64,000 nt of DNA from Siniperca chuatsi (taxonomy: Eukaryota; Chordata; Actinopteri; Centrarchiformes; Sinipercidae), in assembly GCF_020085105.1 (NCBI RefSeq), contig NC_058063.1, positions 6,482,501-6,546,500 on the forward strand, written 5' to 3'. Both the position numbers and the translations under genes were made by a program. Under the pieces are notes generated by a model. That model saw only the letters and a list, made by a program, of their open reading frames with translations. It did no database searches and had not been told where the DNA came from. Shown here one piece after another: positions 46,109-58,630 of the stretch. Positions within the stretch are counted from its first letter, which is position 1. Every line of letters starts with the position of its first letter.

Positions 46109-47616
46109 CTACTGCTTTATGCTGGAATACACGCATTCATTCTTAGTGTTGTTCCTCTGTCTTCTTGTTCCTTTGGCCTTGATTTCCCTTAAAGCAACAT
46201 AATGTAGGTCGTCTTGGTAACCCTGTTGACCAAATATAAATCACAATAGTGGACCTGTCAGAAGTGATGTGTTTTACAATAAAAATGTGTTTCAATTGTA
46301 ATTCAACAGTTGGTCAAAACAGACTCACCTCTTCATTTGCAGAAAATCTTGCTTGAGGCTCTGTCCAGAAAACACAGGAAATGGTATTTAATTTAAAAGC
46401 CATGCTTTCTAAATATACAAACAGCACTACTCACCTGTAGATTGGGAGCTGTTGATCTTGTACATTGAGAAAGCCAGTAAAACAACCAGGATGGTGGTGA
46501 ATGCCAAAGCGCCACTCAACATATACACAAAGACAAGAGAGTCCACCTCATCTGCAGAGATACAGGAGACATTACAGAGCTTTCAGCTTTTATTCTTCTG
46601 TTTATATCGAAGATGAGGTGTAACAGAATCACATTTTATCAGATGAGACGATCTCTGCTAGAAAGTTACTTACGCTTAAAGTCCAGCTTGGTCCCGTTTC
46701 CAAACAGTATGTGTCCACATGAAGCAACAGCACAGTAGTAGGTCCCAGCATGAGAAAGATTCAGACTCGTCAGTGGCAAGTTGTAGAAACAGGTGTGTGT
46801 TTGTGTGTTGGGTTTCCTCTCACACTGATCATTCTTGCCTCCATGGGTGTACATGAGTCCTGGATGAGATTCTTCAGAGTTCCTGAACCAGTAAACGCTG
46901 TGTTCTCCATCACAGGTCCCAGTGTGTACTGTACAGTTCAGAGTCACAGAGCCTCCTGGCTGGATGGTCTCAGATGCTGACTGATGGACCGAAGCTTGGA
47001 TGTTCAAACCTGAACCCTTTACACTGACAGTAATGCCCTCTGAAAACTCAAAAATAAACGTATAGCTACTTGCGCAGTAGTATGTAGCTGAGTCTGAAAT
47101 ATTTAAATCTGAGATCTTCAAGTGGTTTTTACCATTTTCAGTATCCAGTGTGAAGCGTGGATTTTTCTTGAATTCACCATGAAAAGAGCCATTTCTTTCA
47201 TACTTATAGAAGGTAGAGATGAGGTTCGGTTTCTGTCCCAGAGTTTGTTTATACCAGTAAAGCCTTGCAGCATCACCATCATAAAAACATCGCAAAGTTA
47301 CCTTGTCTCCAACATTAGCTGATACAAAACCACTCTCTTGGTGCACAGATGAGGACAATTTCAGTTCAGTTGTCCAAGCTGAAGTGAAATGAGAGACAAA
47401 CCAAATGCAAATTGCTAATTGATTTCTTGAATTGAAAATATATTACAATCAACACACAATGATTTGAAGCAATTTCATGAGAACCATACACGCTAAAAGA
47501 TACAAATTTGAACCACAAAAACACAACTCACCCGTTTTCCCCAAGAACAAACATGTGAGATAGAATGCAAACATCGTAGATGTCGTGTTCAAACTGCTGT
47601 GTTGAATGAAAAACAT
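46109..47616 (-). CDS. NITR gene 8, inhibitory-type, start codon shifted
   Basis: Exons (complement): leader 47532-47616 or -47574, V+I 46674-47378, TM 46435-46551, linker 46329-46360, tail 46109-46222. The ATG used by the paralogues reads ACG here. In-frame ATGs exist upstream at 47616 (MFFIQHSS, 350 aa) and downstream at 47574 (MFAFYLTC, 336 aa). I chose the longer. The linker is 12 bp and the TM exon 9 bp shorter than in most genes. The V domain starts with WTTELKLSSSVHQESGF and ends FSEGITVSV. The I domain has six Cys and FGNGTKL. The tail has LHYVAL and CVYSSI. Confidence 0.87.
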
Positions 47617-48270
47617 CTCGATGCTCTCTCCACTCTTAAGAGACAAGACTGGCCAATCAGAGGTGACACTATAGGAAACATGATCACATGTTCACATCCA
47701 CCTACAGTGTCAATTTGTTTCTTGAATAAAATCAAATGGGGAGAGAGATATGAAGAACATAACAGCATCTCATCTTGGCATTACAATAGAAATCACTGGG
47801 GGAAAAAAAACTCCATAGACAGTAACAATTGTGCTCAACATTAATGGACTTGACATAGTCAAGCAGGGATGATCATTTGCTAGTTACCTGTCAAATACTT
47901 AAAATGAACCCTATTGTTATGATTTTCAGTAGTTTATCCACATGTGAGGATACAATTGACTCTCTTCCTAAGCTAAAATCCAGTTAACTAAGACTGTAAT
48001 CTGTGCCATTGTGAAGTCAAAGGCAATCTTACATACAAGTAATTAAGTGCATTCTTTTCAACTTTCTAAATATTTATTATCTGGCATATTCAGGACATTG
48101 TTTTCTGGAAAGATTTGTTGCTGTCTTTTTTGTTATGTTTTTCTAAAGTAATTTTTGATGCTTTTGTGCATCCCAAAGACAATTATTCACTTCCATTGTA
48201 CTCTGGGTGTTGGCAGAAGTAAAGTGAAATCAAAACTATTTAATCAATAGATACTGTCATAATTTGTCGT
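47617..48270. other. 5' flank of NITR gene 8
   Basis: The conserved promoter block is shortened. GGCCAATCAG lies on the plus strand at about 47651, so the CCAAT points the other way than in the sister genes. The rest is AT-rich without a gene. Confidence 0.45.
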
Positions 48271-48470
48271 AATCCCTTGCTCTCTGGCATCAGTAAAAAA
48301 TCCCTCTCCCATCTCCAGCTCATCCAAAACTCTACTGCCAAGATTTTGACTCAGAAGAAATATGATCACATCACATCGACCCTGGCTTCCTTACACTGGC
48401 TACCTGTTGCTTTTAGAATTGATTTTAAGATATTGTTGATTACATGCAAAGCCCTGAGAGTTCAAACACA
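48271..48470 (+). mobile_element. LINE RT C-terminal fragment
   Basis: The plus strand codes LQLIQNSTAKILT, then LASLHWLPVAFRIDFKILL, the conserved end of L2-type LINE ORF2. It has the opposite orientation to the large LINE copies. Confidence 0.7.
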
Positions 48471-48849
48471 CTTACATCCTGCCGAAAACCACAAAGCTCA
48501 TTGCAATAAAAGAGACAGAAAGCAAAAAGCAAGGGGGTAAGGGCCAACTGGTCTCAGAGTAACTTGGATGTCGACAGGCCAAACTGTAACCACTTCAGTA
48601 GTATAGTGAGATGATTTCAAAAATGTCAACTGTCTGAACTACATTGCCATTGGAAGGTGCTATCACAGCTCATCAGTCACATGATCAAATTTGGACATTG
48701 AATACAAATGCTTGAAAGTAAATTGAAAACCTTCTGTGCGTTGATACTGATGATGACCATCACACACAGCTGTCAGAAATATTATCCAAAATGGGAAAGA
48801 AATGTGAACAACTACAACACTTGTAGTTGACAGACTTTCAATAGGCTTT

Positions 48850-49015
48850 GGCTGTAGCTCAGTTGGCAGAGCGGGTTTGCCGTTAATGCTAAATTGATGG
48901 TAGCTGGTGGCAGACACTGCTTGAGACATTGAAATCCATATAGCTCCCAATGTATGTGTATGCAAAAATCTAAGTCATGTTGGACAAAAGCGTCTGCCAA
49001 ATGACTGTAATATAC
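48850..49015 (+). repeat. tRNA-derived SINE
   Basis: A tRNA-like head has a box A (TAGCTCAGTTGG, 48855-48866). The tail GTTGGACAAAAGCGTCTGCC, then AAATGACTGTAAT (48979-49011), is a widespread fish SINE/LINE tail. Box B is degenerate. It is not a functional tRNA. Confidence 0.65.
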
Positions 49016-49520
49016 TGTACTGGTGTCTACATGTGGCAGAGGTATGTGGAAAGTATGCATTAGCTAGTCAAAAAAACAATGGCATGAGAATTTAATGTAA
49101 ATTCTGATTGGCTCCATGATTTTGTCAGCTGAAAAAGAGTCTGAATATAATATAGTTGGTCAAGAAAAAACACTGTTGCTCCCATAAGTCATATTGCTAT
49201 GGGCCAAGGTCTCAGTGATAATGCAGCAGTGAAAAGGGAGAAAATAGAGTGAAAAGTGAAAGCAACTCCCGGCTCCAAACAGAGATCACAATGATGAGGA
49301 AAAGAAACAGATGGAAAAATAAAAACACATAACCCCTGTTGAGAAAGGTTTATGTAAATGTCTGGTGGTCTCCCAGTCCAGTTAAACTTTTGTTATGTTT
49401 TAAACATCTGTTGAAGTGTAAGTGGGTGTCAAACTGGCATGAAGTGAAATGTAAACGGTCAATGACATGTCTGTCTGTTGTTCGTTTAGGCGATCCACCA
49501 CACTGGTCCAGATTGAAATA
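49016..49520. other. Intergenic, nothing recognised
   Basis: Part (49020-49140) is repeated in diverged form at 50410-50540. No gene is seen. Confidence 0.4.
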
Positions 49521-50010
49521 ACTTGATAACTATTGGATGGATTGCCACGAACTTTTCTACATGCATTCATGTTCCCCAGAGGATGAACTCTACTACTTTG
49601 ATAATCCTCTGACTGTTCCTCTTTTGCCACCATGAGGTTGACATTTGTGGTTCTGACTATTAGATGGATTGCCCTAAAATTTGCTACAGATATAAAAGGT
49701 TACTTTAGGATGAATTCTATTGACTTGGTGATCCCCTGACCTTTCCTATAGCACCATCAGCAGGTCAAAGTTTCCACTTATCCTGTGAAATATCTCAACA
49801 TCTAGATATTTTTACTGACTTTGGTAATCCAACAATCCCCCAACTTTCCCTCTGTTGCCACCATTAGGTTGATATTTCAGTTTTAATTTAAATATCTCCA
49901 CTATTTGATGGATTGACATTTTGTACAGTCAGTCATGGTGATGATGAGTATAAACTGTTAAAACTTGTATCCCCTGACCTTTCATCTAGCACCATTCAGG
50001 TCAAAATGTT
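49520..50010. repeat. Internally repetitive dispersed repeat
   Basis: Several diverged units of about 100-130 bp, each with TGGATGGATTGCC- or GACCTTTC-like phrases and a GCACCAT core. It resembles the repeat at 28145 and 39845. Confidence 0.55.
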
Positions 50011-50284
50011 AATTTGTCCAATGCTTTGGTTTATGACCAAATAACTGCACAACTAATGACATTCCCATAAGACTCAGCTGTACTTTGTGTTTTCTAAACT
50101 AAGATGGTAAACAGTGCATGGTGATGTTTAGTAAGCACAGCTGTTGGATGAATCTTTTCAAATTAGCCTATTTTGGCGAAAATCCTGTACTGTTTACCAT
50201 GGACAGTCTAAGTCTTGTCCACCCAAGAGTGAGGGCCAGGAATGGCTTTAGTATAGACACTCCACACTCTGGGAAGTTGACAGA

Positions 50285-50420
50285 AACCTTCTATTGGTGT
50301 TGGCTGTTGCTCAGCTGGAAAAGCAGGTTTGCCATTAATCCCAAATTTGGTGGTAGTTGGTGGCAGACACAGTTTAAGCCAATGTATGTGTACACAGAAA
50401 TCTAAAATGTACTGATGTCT
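50285..50420 (+). repeat. Diverged SINE copy
   Basis: Related to 48850-49015 (GTTGCTCAGCTGGAAAAGCA, GTGGCAGACACAG). Together with the following 120 bp it shows that 48840-49140 and 50280-50540 are old duplicates. Confidence 0.5.
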
Positions 50421-52671
50421 ACATGGGGACAAGGCATGATGAAAGTTAATATGTAGTGGCCAGTCAAAAATACAATGCCATGAGAATTTAAGATGAATCC
50501 TGGTTAGCTCCATAATGAGTTTCGTCAGCTGAAAAAGTAAATAATGAATAATGAATATAATGAATAATAAACATTTAGTAAACATCAAATGTTCACTGCC
50601 ACATATAGTGTCAAGTTTTGTTTTTTAGAAATGGTTCACATGGTGAGAGATATGTGAAGAACACAGCAGCTCCCCATCTTGGCATTAGATTAATATCAGT
50701 TTAAAAAAAAAAGATCTTCATATCCAAAATAAACAAGTAACACGACACAGTGGACTTTTTTGAATGTGTTTGTATCATCAGTCATTCAGTTTCATTTACC
50801 TCCATTGTACTGGACTTGCAGCAGAAGTCAAGTGAAATCAGTTATATCTACATGAATAACTAGAACTAGGCATAAAGTTGGACATGCTTTTAACTTTTAA
50901 ATAGCAGGATTTTCATCTCACAGAGTCACTGTAATCATATAAATGTGACCTGACAAGGACCCTGCTGTTTGAGTGTTTAATTGGTCTTTGGCTGAAAGGA
51001 TATCCTTGTGAGAGTGCAAACACCCTTACATCCTGCTGAAAACCACAAATGCACTGCAGTGAAAGAGATCCAATGCAAAAAGTACAAGGGTTAAAAGGTT
51101 AACATGTCTGAGAGTAATGAACGCTTCATTTATTTTCTGCATATGTTCATAGCAAAAATGGTGGCAAAACAATTTAGCATGCATGACTATTGTATCTCAT
51201 AAAGGCTTTGCTCCTGTTACACCTGGTCTACACCAGCAGGTCTAAAGCAGCACGTCTGCAGCAGCTGCAGTCCACCGTCAGTATCAGCCTTATGCATGTA
51301 AAGTGCCGTTACATGTAGACAGCTGTATTGATTAAAGGTGCCTTGTAGAGTTTCTTGTAAACAAAGTTCTATTTACATTCAGTGTTACTCACCAAAATGC
51401 ATTGCGTGTGTCCTTGAGGTCTAACAAACATGAGTGCATTTGTTTCCTCATAAAACATCTGCAAATATTGAATATTTAAATTTGTGCAGTGTTTACATCC
51501 ATGGTCGCTAGCTTGCAGTCTTCTTCGTGCTTGCCTATGTTGGTGTAATTCTATGGGTTTTTTTTAGCGTTACCACCGCCAGCTCTCAGTCAGCAGAGTA
51601 GCATAATGCCAGGCTCAAGAATGTGTATTGCGTCACCCGCATGCTCGTGTGTTCATGTGCATTCTCATTTGCATGCACGATACAAACACAACGGGGACCC
51701 ACTTGTAAAAACATTGCTCCATAGAGCTACTACTGGTTAAAAACTCCACAGGTTACCTTTAAATGTAAGTGTCAAATTCAAGTCAGACGACAGACAACTG
51801 AAAAACACTCATCCAGTGCAGGGTTTTAGACTGTGCCCTTCTACGCTCTATAAAGCAATGCCTGACTACATCCCCTACTCTGCAACATGATCATTCCAAT
51901 AACACATCCCACTAAGAACTCATCAATTTTCACTGTTAGCACAAGAAAGCCAACACCATTTTCAGCTACTACCATCGGAAAGAGAATTCTGGTTTGAAGA
52001 TGTGGGTATTGTCAATGATTTGGTTTGCTCCTGTCGTGGTAAAGGCATAGTTGAAGGCATTAGAGTTCAGACTTATACTGTGAAGATGCAGATGTAAAAT
52101 GTCACAGGTATCCTTTCTAGGTGTTCCAATCAAGGACAAAGTCATTGATGCAGACAGGGGCCAACTGCGACATTTAACAGTAACATAGTAACTTTCATAC
52201 ATATTTGATCTTTAATGACATAAAATGCATATACAAAAGTACATACAGAGGTGAGTTAAAACCACTATGAGCAAAACAAAAAAGTCCATGACATACTTGA
52301 TCCTCAAAGTTCATGCGTCACTTGTGTAGCATCAATGAATCTGACCTTATCTACTGGTTTGATTAGAAAGACATTTTTATGTAATAAAAATAAGATTTTG
52401 GATGGATGGTTTCTTAGTAAGACAACAAGGTAAGAATAGGGAGGCATCCTGCTTGAAACCACAGACAAACAACGACAAGAGAAGAGGGCCCTAAATGTGC
52501 ACATTACTTAACCTTACTGAAGCGTAGAGATATCGTATCCTTTGACTGCAGACCACAAATAAGATATAAAAAGATATTTATCTCAAGATGTACATCTAAA
52601 TCTACATTATCCTTTAAAGGAATAGTAAAAAAAAAATGCAGTTTTACTTCAAAAGTGAAAATGAAACATGT
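50421..52671. other. Long intergenic region, 3' of NITR gene 9
   Basis: No gene was supported. Diverged pieces recur upstream of the last gene (60990-61400 and 62640-62900), such as the CACATCCCACTAAGA stretch at 51900-51920. 52310-52380 has a relative at 63918-63970. Confidence 0.45.
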
Positions 52672-54268
52672 CTACTTCTTGACACTGGAGTACACGCATT
52701 CATTCTCAGGGTTTTTCCTCTGTCTTCTTGATCTGTTGGGAAGGTTAATACTTAAAGCAGCATAATGGAGGTTGTCGGCTTCTCTGGAACCCTGTTAACA
52801 AAATATATATAAATATTTCATAATATGGACCCTGAAAAAAATTAAAACAATGTCCAAAAAACAAAAACAATAATAAATAAATAATAATAATAATAAATAA
52901 TAATTAATAATAAATGCAATAAAAATGTGTTTGAATGGAAATTCACCAGGTAATTTGAAGAGAAAAATCTTACCTCAACGTTTGTTGTGGAGGTAGCTGA
53001 AAATCTTGCGTGAAACTCTGGTTGTTAAAATTAAGAAAAAAGCTGTTATATTCAAAAGCCATGTTCAATGGACACAGGCAGATTTAAACAGTGTTAGTTA
53101 GTGTACCTGTAGATTGTAAAATATTTCTCTTGTTCATCTTGTGGGCCAGTAAAACCAACAGGATGGCGGTGAATGCCAAAGCTCCACTTAAGAAATACAC
53201 CACGACAAAACAGTCCACCTCATCTGCAGAGAGACAGACATCAGAAACAGAGCTTTCAGCTTTTTTTCTATATGTTCATGTTAAGTTTGATTAAGGAGTA
53301 AACATGTATTTATCAGATGAGACAACCCTTGCTAGAAAGTTACTTACGCTTGTTACTTAAGTCCAGCTTGGTCCCGTTTCCAAACAGTATGTGTCCACAT
53401 GAAGCAACAGCACAGTAGTAGGTCCCAGCATGAGAAAGATTCAGGCTCGTCAGTGGCAAGTTGTAGAAACAGGTGTGTGTTTGTGTGTTGGGTTTCCTCT
53501 CACACTGATCATTCCTGCCTCCATGGGTGTACATGAGTCCTGGATGAGATTCTTCAGAGTTTCTGAACCAGTAAACGCTGTGTTCTCCATCACAGGTCCC
53601 AGTGTGTACTGTACAGTTCAGAGTCACAGAGCCTCCTGGCTGGATGGTCTCAGATGCTGACTGATGGACCGAAGCTTGGATGTTCAAACCTGAACCCTTT
53701 ACATTGACAGTAATGACCTCCGCAAATTCAAATGTGTGTGATTCACTACTCACACAGTAGTAAGTAGCTGAGTCTGAAATACGTAAATCCGAGATCCTCA
53801 AGTGATTCTTACCATTTCCACTATCCAATGTGAAGCGTATATTCTTCTGGAATTCATGATAAAAAGTGCCTTTCTCATCAAACACATAGAAGGTAGAGAC
53901 GATTCTTGGTTTCTGTCCCAGAGTTTGTTTGTACCAGTAAAGCCTTTTTGAAATTTCACCTTCATAAAAACATTGTAAAGTCAACTTGTCTCCTGCTTTA
54001 ACTGATAAAAAACCACTCGCTTGACGCTGAGACGAAGACAATTGCAGTTCAGTCATCTGAGCTGAAGTGAAATGAGAGACAAAGCTAATACACAGTTACG
54101 TTTATGTGATAGAATTCAGCGTAATCAGTACTTTAGAAATATTCAAAACATTTGAGGAGTGACCTTTCATTATATTAAAAAATAAAAACTGGAGTCATAA
54201 AAACACAACTCACCTATTTTCCCCAAGAACAAACATGTCAGGTAGAAAACAAACTTTGGAGATGTCAT
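52672..54268 (-). CDS. NITR gene 9, inhibitory-type, 349 aa
   Basis: Exons (complement): 54214-54268, 53348-54061, 53107-53223, 52974-53017, 52672-52791. There is a single ATG (MTSPKFVFYLTC). The V domain is the most diverged of the middle genes (LQLSSSQRQASGFLSVKAGD, STFYVFDEKG, YYCVSSESHTF). Its J-like motif has lost the Gly (FAEVITVNV). The I domain has six Cys and FGNGTKL and ends LDLSNK, a few residues longer. The 117-bp TM exon codes VVVYFLSGALAFTAILLVLL and then HKMNKR. The tail has LHYAAL and CVYSSV, ending VKK. Confidence 0.9.
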
Positions 54269-55145
54269 CGTGTTAACGTTGCTCTGCTGAATGAAAGAAT
54301 ATTAATAGCTTCTCCACTCTTCACAGACAAGACTGTGTTTGATTGGCCAACCTGGTAACACTGCATAACATATAGGAAACATGTTCACATGCTCACTGCA
54401 ACACGGTGTTTGAGCAGACTCACATGGTGAGAATTACATGAAAACATTATCCTGGCCTTCCTGGAAAAATAAATGATCTGTATATCAAATATAAACACTA
54501 GTATGAATGCACAATAGGAGTATATCCATGCTCAACATTCAGCAATGGACTAGTTGCCATTATGCCAAACAGATATCAAATACATGATTTTGAGCAGATG
54601 ATCCATAGTAATACCATATAATGATATAAACTAATATTATTTCAAGCTGTAGTCTTGATAATTAAATACTTTATTTAACTATCTAACTTTGCATTACCCT
54701 GAGTGAACAGGACACATGTTTCTGGTGCTTTAAGTGCCATAATCAAAAGTCAATTCACCTCCAATGTAAAAGACTGGCAAAGCCTGTCAAACAAAAGCAA
54801 TATTTAGGGTAAAGTTGGACATACTTTTGACTTTTAAATTATGTGCTTTTTGGCTAACAAATAATCTTCTTTTTACTGACTTGTTTTAATGGAATGTTAA
54901 AATGCTTACCTTTTTAAAAAAAATGTTAAAGTATTCTGTCCCTTACTATTCTACAATGAGTTATTCTGAGTTATGGCCCTTTCCGACATAACACGGTTGG
55001 CGCTGCGCTCAAAAGTGTTTGGGGAAGTCGCAGAGGACAAAGCAAAATAGACAGAGTTTTCAAAGCTTCGAGTGGGACTACGTCATTTTGTTGTTGCAAG
55101 CAACTAAGATGCATATGTCCCGTGCTGAGAAACATGCGCTATCAC
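54269..55145. other. 5' flank of NITR gene 9
   Basis: CCAAT block 54341-54350. AT-rich beyond, with no gene. From about 54975 the sequence may already belong to the following DNA transposon. Confidence 0.45.
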
Positions 55146-55412
55146 TAGTAGGAAGAGGAAGGGAAGCAGCAAGGGAGAAGAGGCTGTGGGTGCCATGAGA
55201 CCCTCCAGTCCAGAGAGCAGTTTAGGGAATTCAGGCTTATGAAGGAGCTTCGTTTCCACAGCGACCGGTTCCAGGTCTACTTTTGACTCAGTAGGGAGCA
55301 TTTTGACAGTCAGCTGAGGAGAGTCAGACCTAGTATCTCAAGGATCTGGACAGATTACCAAGAGCCAATTTCTCCAACAGAGCGTCTAGTAATTTGTCTA
55401 AAGTGGGTGATT
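55146..55412 (+). pseudogene. PIF/Harbinger transposase fragment
   Basis: Plus-strand frames give LQSREQFREFRLMKELRFHS, then DRFQVYF, LSREHFDSQLRRVRPSIS and PTERLVICLKW, the N-terminal part of HARBI1-like transposases. At least two frame breaks are present: one base near 55196 and a stop after QVYF. The rest of the transposase is absent. Confidence 0.7.
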
Positions 55413-55439
55413 AATGTGAAAATAAAATGTGATATCACT

Positions 55440-55870
55440 ATTGTTGGGATTTACAATGGTTAAAGGGGCACCAAATTGTGTCGGTGCAATCAATTAAAAT
55501 TGGCTGTCAGACTTATCAAAGATAATCATAAATAATAACTTTAATGAATAAACTCCTCAGGGGCACCACCCTTAAACAAGGGAAAAGGATAGCTAGTTAA
55601 TTCATTCAGTCTCATAAAATACATTAAACTATCAATTTGGAACTCAGATTAATAATTGAATTAATAACTATAACCAAAATGAACATTAATTGTTAGTAGG
55701 TTGAAAGATTTGGAGTTCAACATAGAAGAGGTTGGCAAGAAATCAAATTCAAAATGGCGGCTGAGCAGCAGCCGCATGATTAGACAAAGAAAGGAAATTC
55801 AAAATGACAGCAAGGCCATGTATGTTAAAGAGTGTGGCTCTGTTAAAGGGCCAAATTGAAGTGTGGCCTG
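55440..55870. repeat. Partial, older copy of the AAAATGGC module
   Basis: Has TTTACAATGGTTAAAGGGG, the GGGGCACCACCC run and one AAAATGGCGGC (55751), with the middle part deleted. It is the only copy right of 41 kb. Confidence 0.6.
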
Positions 55871-56099
55871 TTCCCTTCTGCTCTTCTCTTATGGCAGCAG
55901 GTACAGTAGCAAGAGGAGAGTAACTTTTTTGCCTGGACAATGAGAAACTCATTAGAGAGTAAAGACTCAATTTAACATTTTGAGTCATTACCAGGAAATC
56001 CAAAATTCCATCATAGCTGTAGCCATCATGGAAGTACTTTCGAATCAGAACCTCTTCTGTGGGGCTGTCTGATGCTGACCCTGACTAACATAAAGAGGG
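55871..56099. other. Intergenic spacer
   Basis: No feature is supported. Confidence 0.35.
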
Positions 56100-56500
56100 A
56101 AAAAGGTAAAGAGACTACGTTTTCAGCAAGGACATGCTGCAGCACATCATTCGGTCTGCAGAGAAGACCTTCAGCTGCAGTCTGCCATCTCTTCAGGTAC
56201 TGTTTGCCTCGAGGACCAGGAGGCGTGCAGGAAAGACTATGGACCCCTGGACACCATCTGTTTTAACCTCTTCCCTCTGGTAAGAGGTTGAGGTCTATCA
56301 AGACCAAAACCTCACGCCATAAGAACAGTTTCTGCCACATGGCAGTGAGACTTATAAACACTTTCCCTGTTTTATTTACCTGCACTTAGTTTGTCATCTG
56401 CTTTCTGCTTCTCTTCTTTTTGCCCTCTGCACCTCTCCCTTTTAACACTTCCAGTTGTCCTCTCTCCCCCTTCCTCTCATGCAACGTCCCCTTGCTGGTC
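56100..56500 (+). mobile_element. LINE 3' end (Rex1-like) fragment
   Basis: The plus strand shows MLQHIIRSAEKTFSCSLPSL and, across frames, a SRHKNSF-type terminus followed by a 3' UTR. This is the C-terminal end of a Rex1-like fish LINE. Broken. Confidence 0.6.
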
Positions 56501-57516
56501 AATAAAGTATCCACTACGGATATCGTTAGCAATGCAAGATCTGGACACGATGTTGTTGCTAGCAAGCTCCTGTAGAAGTCAGTCTCTAACACGCTAACGC
56601 TAACTGCAGAAACCTGTTGCTCTTTTATAATATTGCAAAAGACTTGAGCCAAAGGTAAAAAAGAAAACTACCTTTTTATGCCGCCTCTTTAATCAACTTT
56701 CCTTCCCACTTCCAAAACAAACACTCTCTCATCTGGTCTATCTGTCTCGGGTCGAAAATCAAGCTGTTCCACTTAGCGCTCCCCCTGGAGGCCTGAAGAA
56801 CTTCCGTTGTGTAGACTGGATATGCAGCGTTTTTTTGTTGCTTTTGTTTTTGGGGTTTGTGTGTTTTTGATTTTGAATTGTTTCTGTATTTGCAGCGTGT
56901 TTGCTGTTAATGTGTTTGTTTTGGCTTTCTGCTGCACTTATTTTTTTTTCATTTGAAGGACATTTCAGTTGTATTTGTTTTGGATTTTTGTTTGTCTTTT
57001 GGAACTGGCATTGTTTCTGAAGCTTCAGCACATTTCTCCTAATGGAAATTGTTTGTGTATTTGCAGTGCATTCGTGTATTTGGTTGTGTTGTGTGTATTT
57101 GTAGCACGTTTGTGTATTTGGTTGTGTTGTGTGTATTTGCAGCAAGTTTGTGTATTTGCAGCGTGTTTCCTAAATGCTGTGCATGTGTTGTCAAATTAAT
57201 GCAGATGTTTTCTTAATTTACATGTGTTTTCTTAAGTTGCAGTGCTAAAGTTAGCGTTTTTAGTTTTTAGAGAATTAAAACAAGAAGACAAACTTGAATA
57301 TTCTGCATTATTTACTTGGTGGTTTCTAACCTACAGTCCTGCGGAGTTGGTAGAGACAGCTACAGAAATTTCAAAGTCTTTGTTACCGTGCAAAATTTGT
57401 GTGGGCCCGCCACTACTCATACTTCAGGTGAATGCAAGTAGTGGAAGCACTAGAGGAAAGGTTATGTGGTCAGGGTTTTGGTTAGGTTCAACTTTATACA
57501 GACATTTTTGAATATC
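56501..57516. other. Intergenic with GTATTTGCAGC-type tandem phrases
   Basis: 56880-57180 repeats phrases such as TTTGTGTATTTGCAGC and TTTGGTTGTGTTGTG. 57222-57245 matches one arm of the 39365 MITE, so a decayed relative is likely. No gene is seen. Confidence 0.45.
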
Positions 57517-58140
57517 TCAGCAACTATGGCGCAGTATTTTGTTTCCAAATATAATACAATATAGTACAAGAACAATATAAGTCTGAACTTTACCAGAAAG
57601 ATATTTGAACCAGGTGTAAGCAGAATCATCAAGACCAATGGAAATCATCATATATATTATGATCAACAGCATCAAAAGCCTTGGACAGATCTGCAAAGAG
57701 TGCAGCACAATGTTGCTTTTTATCAAGCAAGTTAACAATGTTATCCACAACAGCAGTTGAAGCAGTTATTGTAATATGAATAGGTATCCTGAACTCTGTG
57801 GATGACGGACAGTATTTTCTTCCAGAAAGGCATGTAGGCTACTGTGAGTTGACCAGTGATTCTGCAATTTTAGACAGAGAGAAAAGCTTGGATTTAGGTC
57901 GATAGTTGTTGAGGTCATATGCGTCACCACCTTTGTGTAATTAAACTGCCTGAGTTGTTTTCCATATTACAGGAAATTATCCAGAGGTAAAAGTTGAATT
58001 AAAAATATGCACAAGTGAAGCTGTAACAATAGTGAGGCCTAGGTACTGCAGGTCAAATGCGTCCTGATCAAGAGACGTTCCTATGTTCTGGTGTATTATA
58101 TATCCAGAGTATTTAACAGGTCTGAGAGAACATTTTCTAT
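57517..58140 (-). mobile_element. Degenerate LINE reverse-transcriptase fragment
   Basis: Minus-strand pieces IGLDDSAYTWFKYLSGKVQT and, across frames, NNYRPKSKLFSLSKI and KATLCCTLCRS. These are RT motifs of a different LINE lineage from the one in the left half. Confidence 0.6.
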
Positions 58141-58630
58141 TATGGTTGAACTGGTTGAACTAGGAAGGATACGCTCTTGTAATGGTGGGGTAGCAAAGCC
58201 TGATCCTTCACCCTGCTCTGCAACATGATCAATCCAACAAGATCAACAAGAAGTGTCCCATGAATATGTTAGCTTTATTTAATCATTAATGACATAGAAT
58301 GGACATATGAAAACACACACTGTACATGATTCAGTTTGGTTGAATTCCATGGGTCCAGATAATGTTGTTACATCCAATGCAAACTCCCACACCGTACTTT
58401 CCGACTCGCAACATAAAGGGCGCACTTAATCTTGCATTGGTACTGAATGTTGGCATTGGGCGTAAATCATGAGGAGCACAATCATTCAATACGAATATAA
58501 TTATTGGGAATACTGCGCTGCATCTTTTGACTGCAGACCACAAATATATCTCAAAATCTACATCTAAATCCTCATTACACTTGAAATACCACCAAATCCA
58601 ATTTTATTGAAAAAGTTGAAATGTCCACTT
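58141..58630. other. 3' flank of NITR gene 10
   Basis: An AATAAA on the minus strand at 58613-58618 lies 13 bp beyond the stop. The flank resembles 52180-52670. No gene is seen. Confidence 0.45.

Noticed and set aside
48850-48925. A possible tRNA gene
   Set aside because: Box A is good but box B and the acceptor stem are degenerate, and a SINE tail follows.
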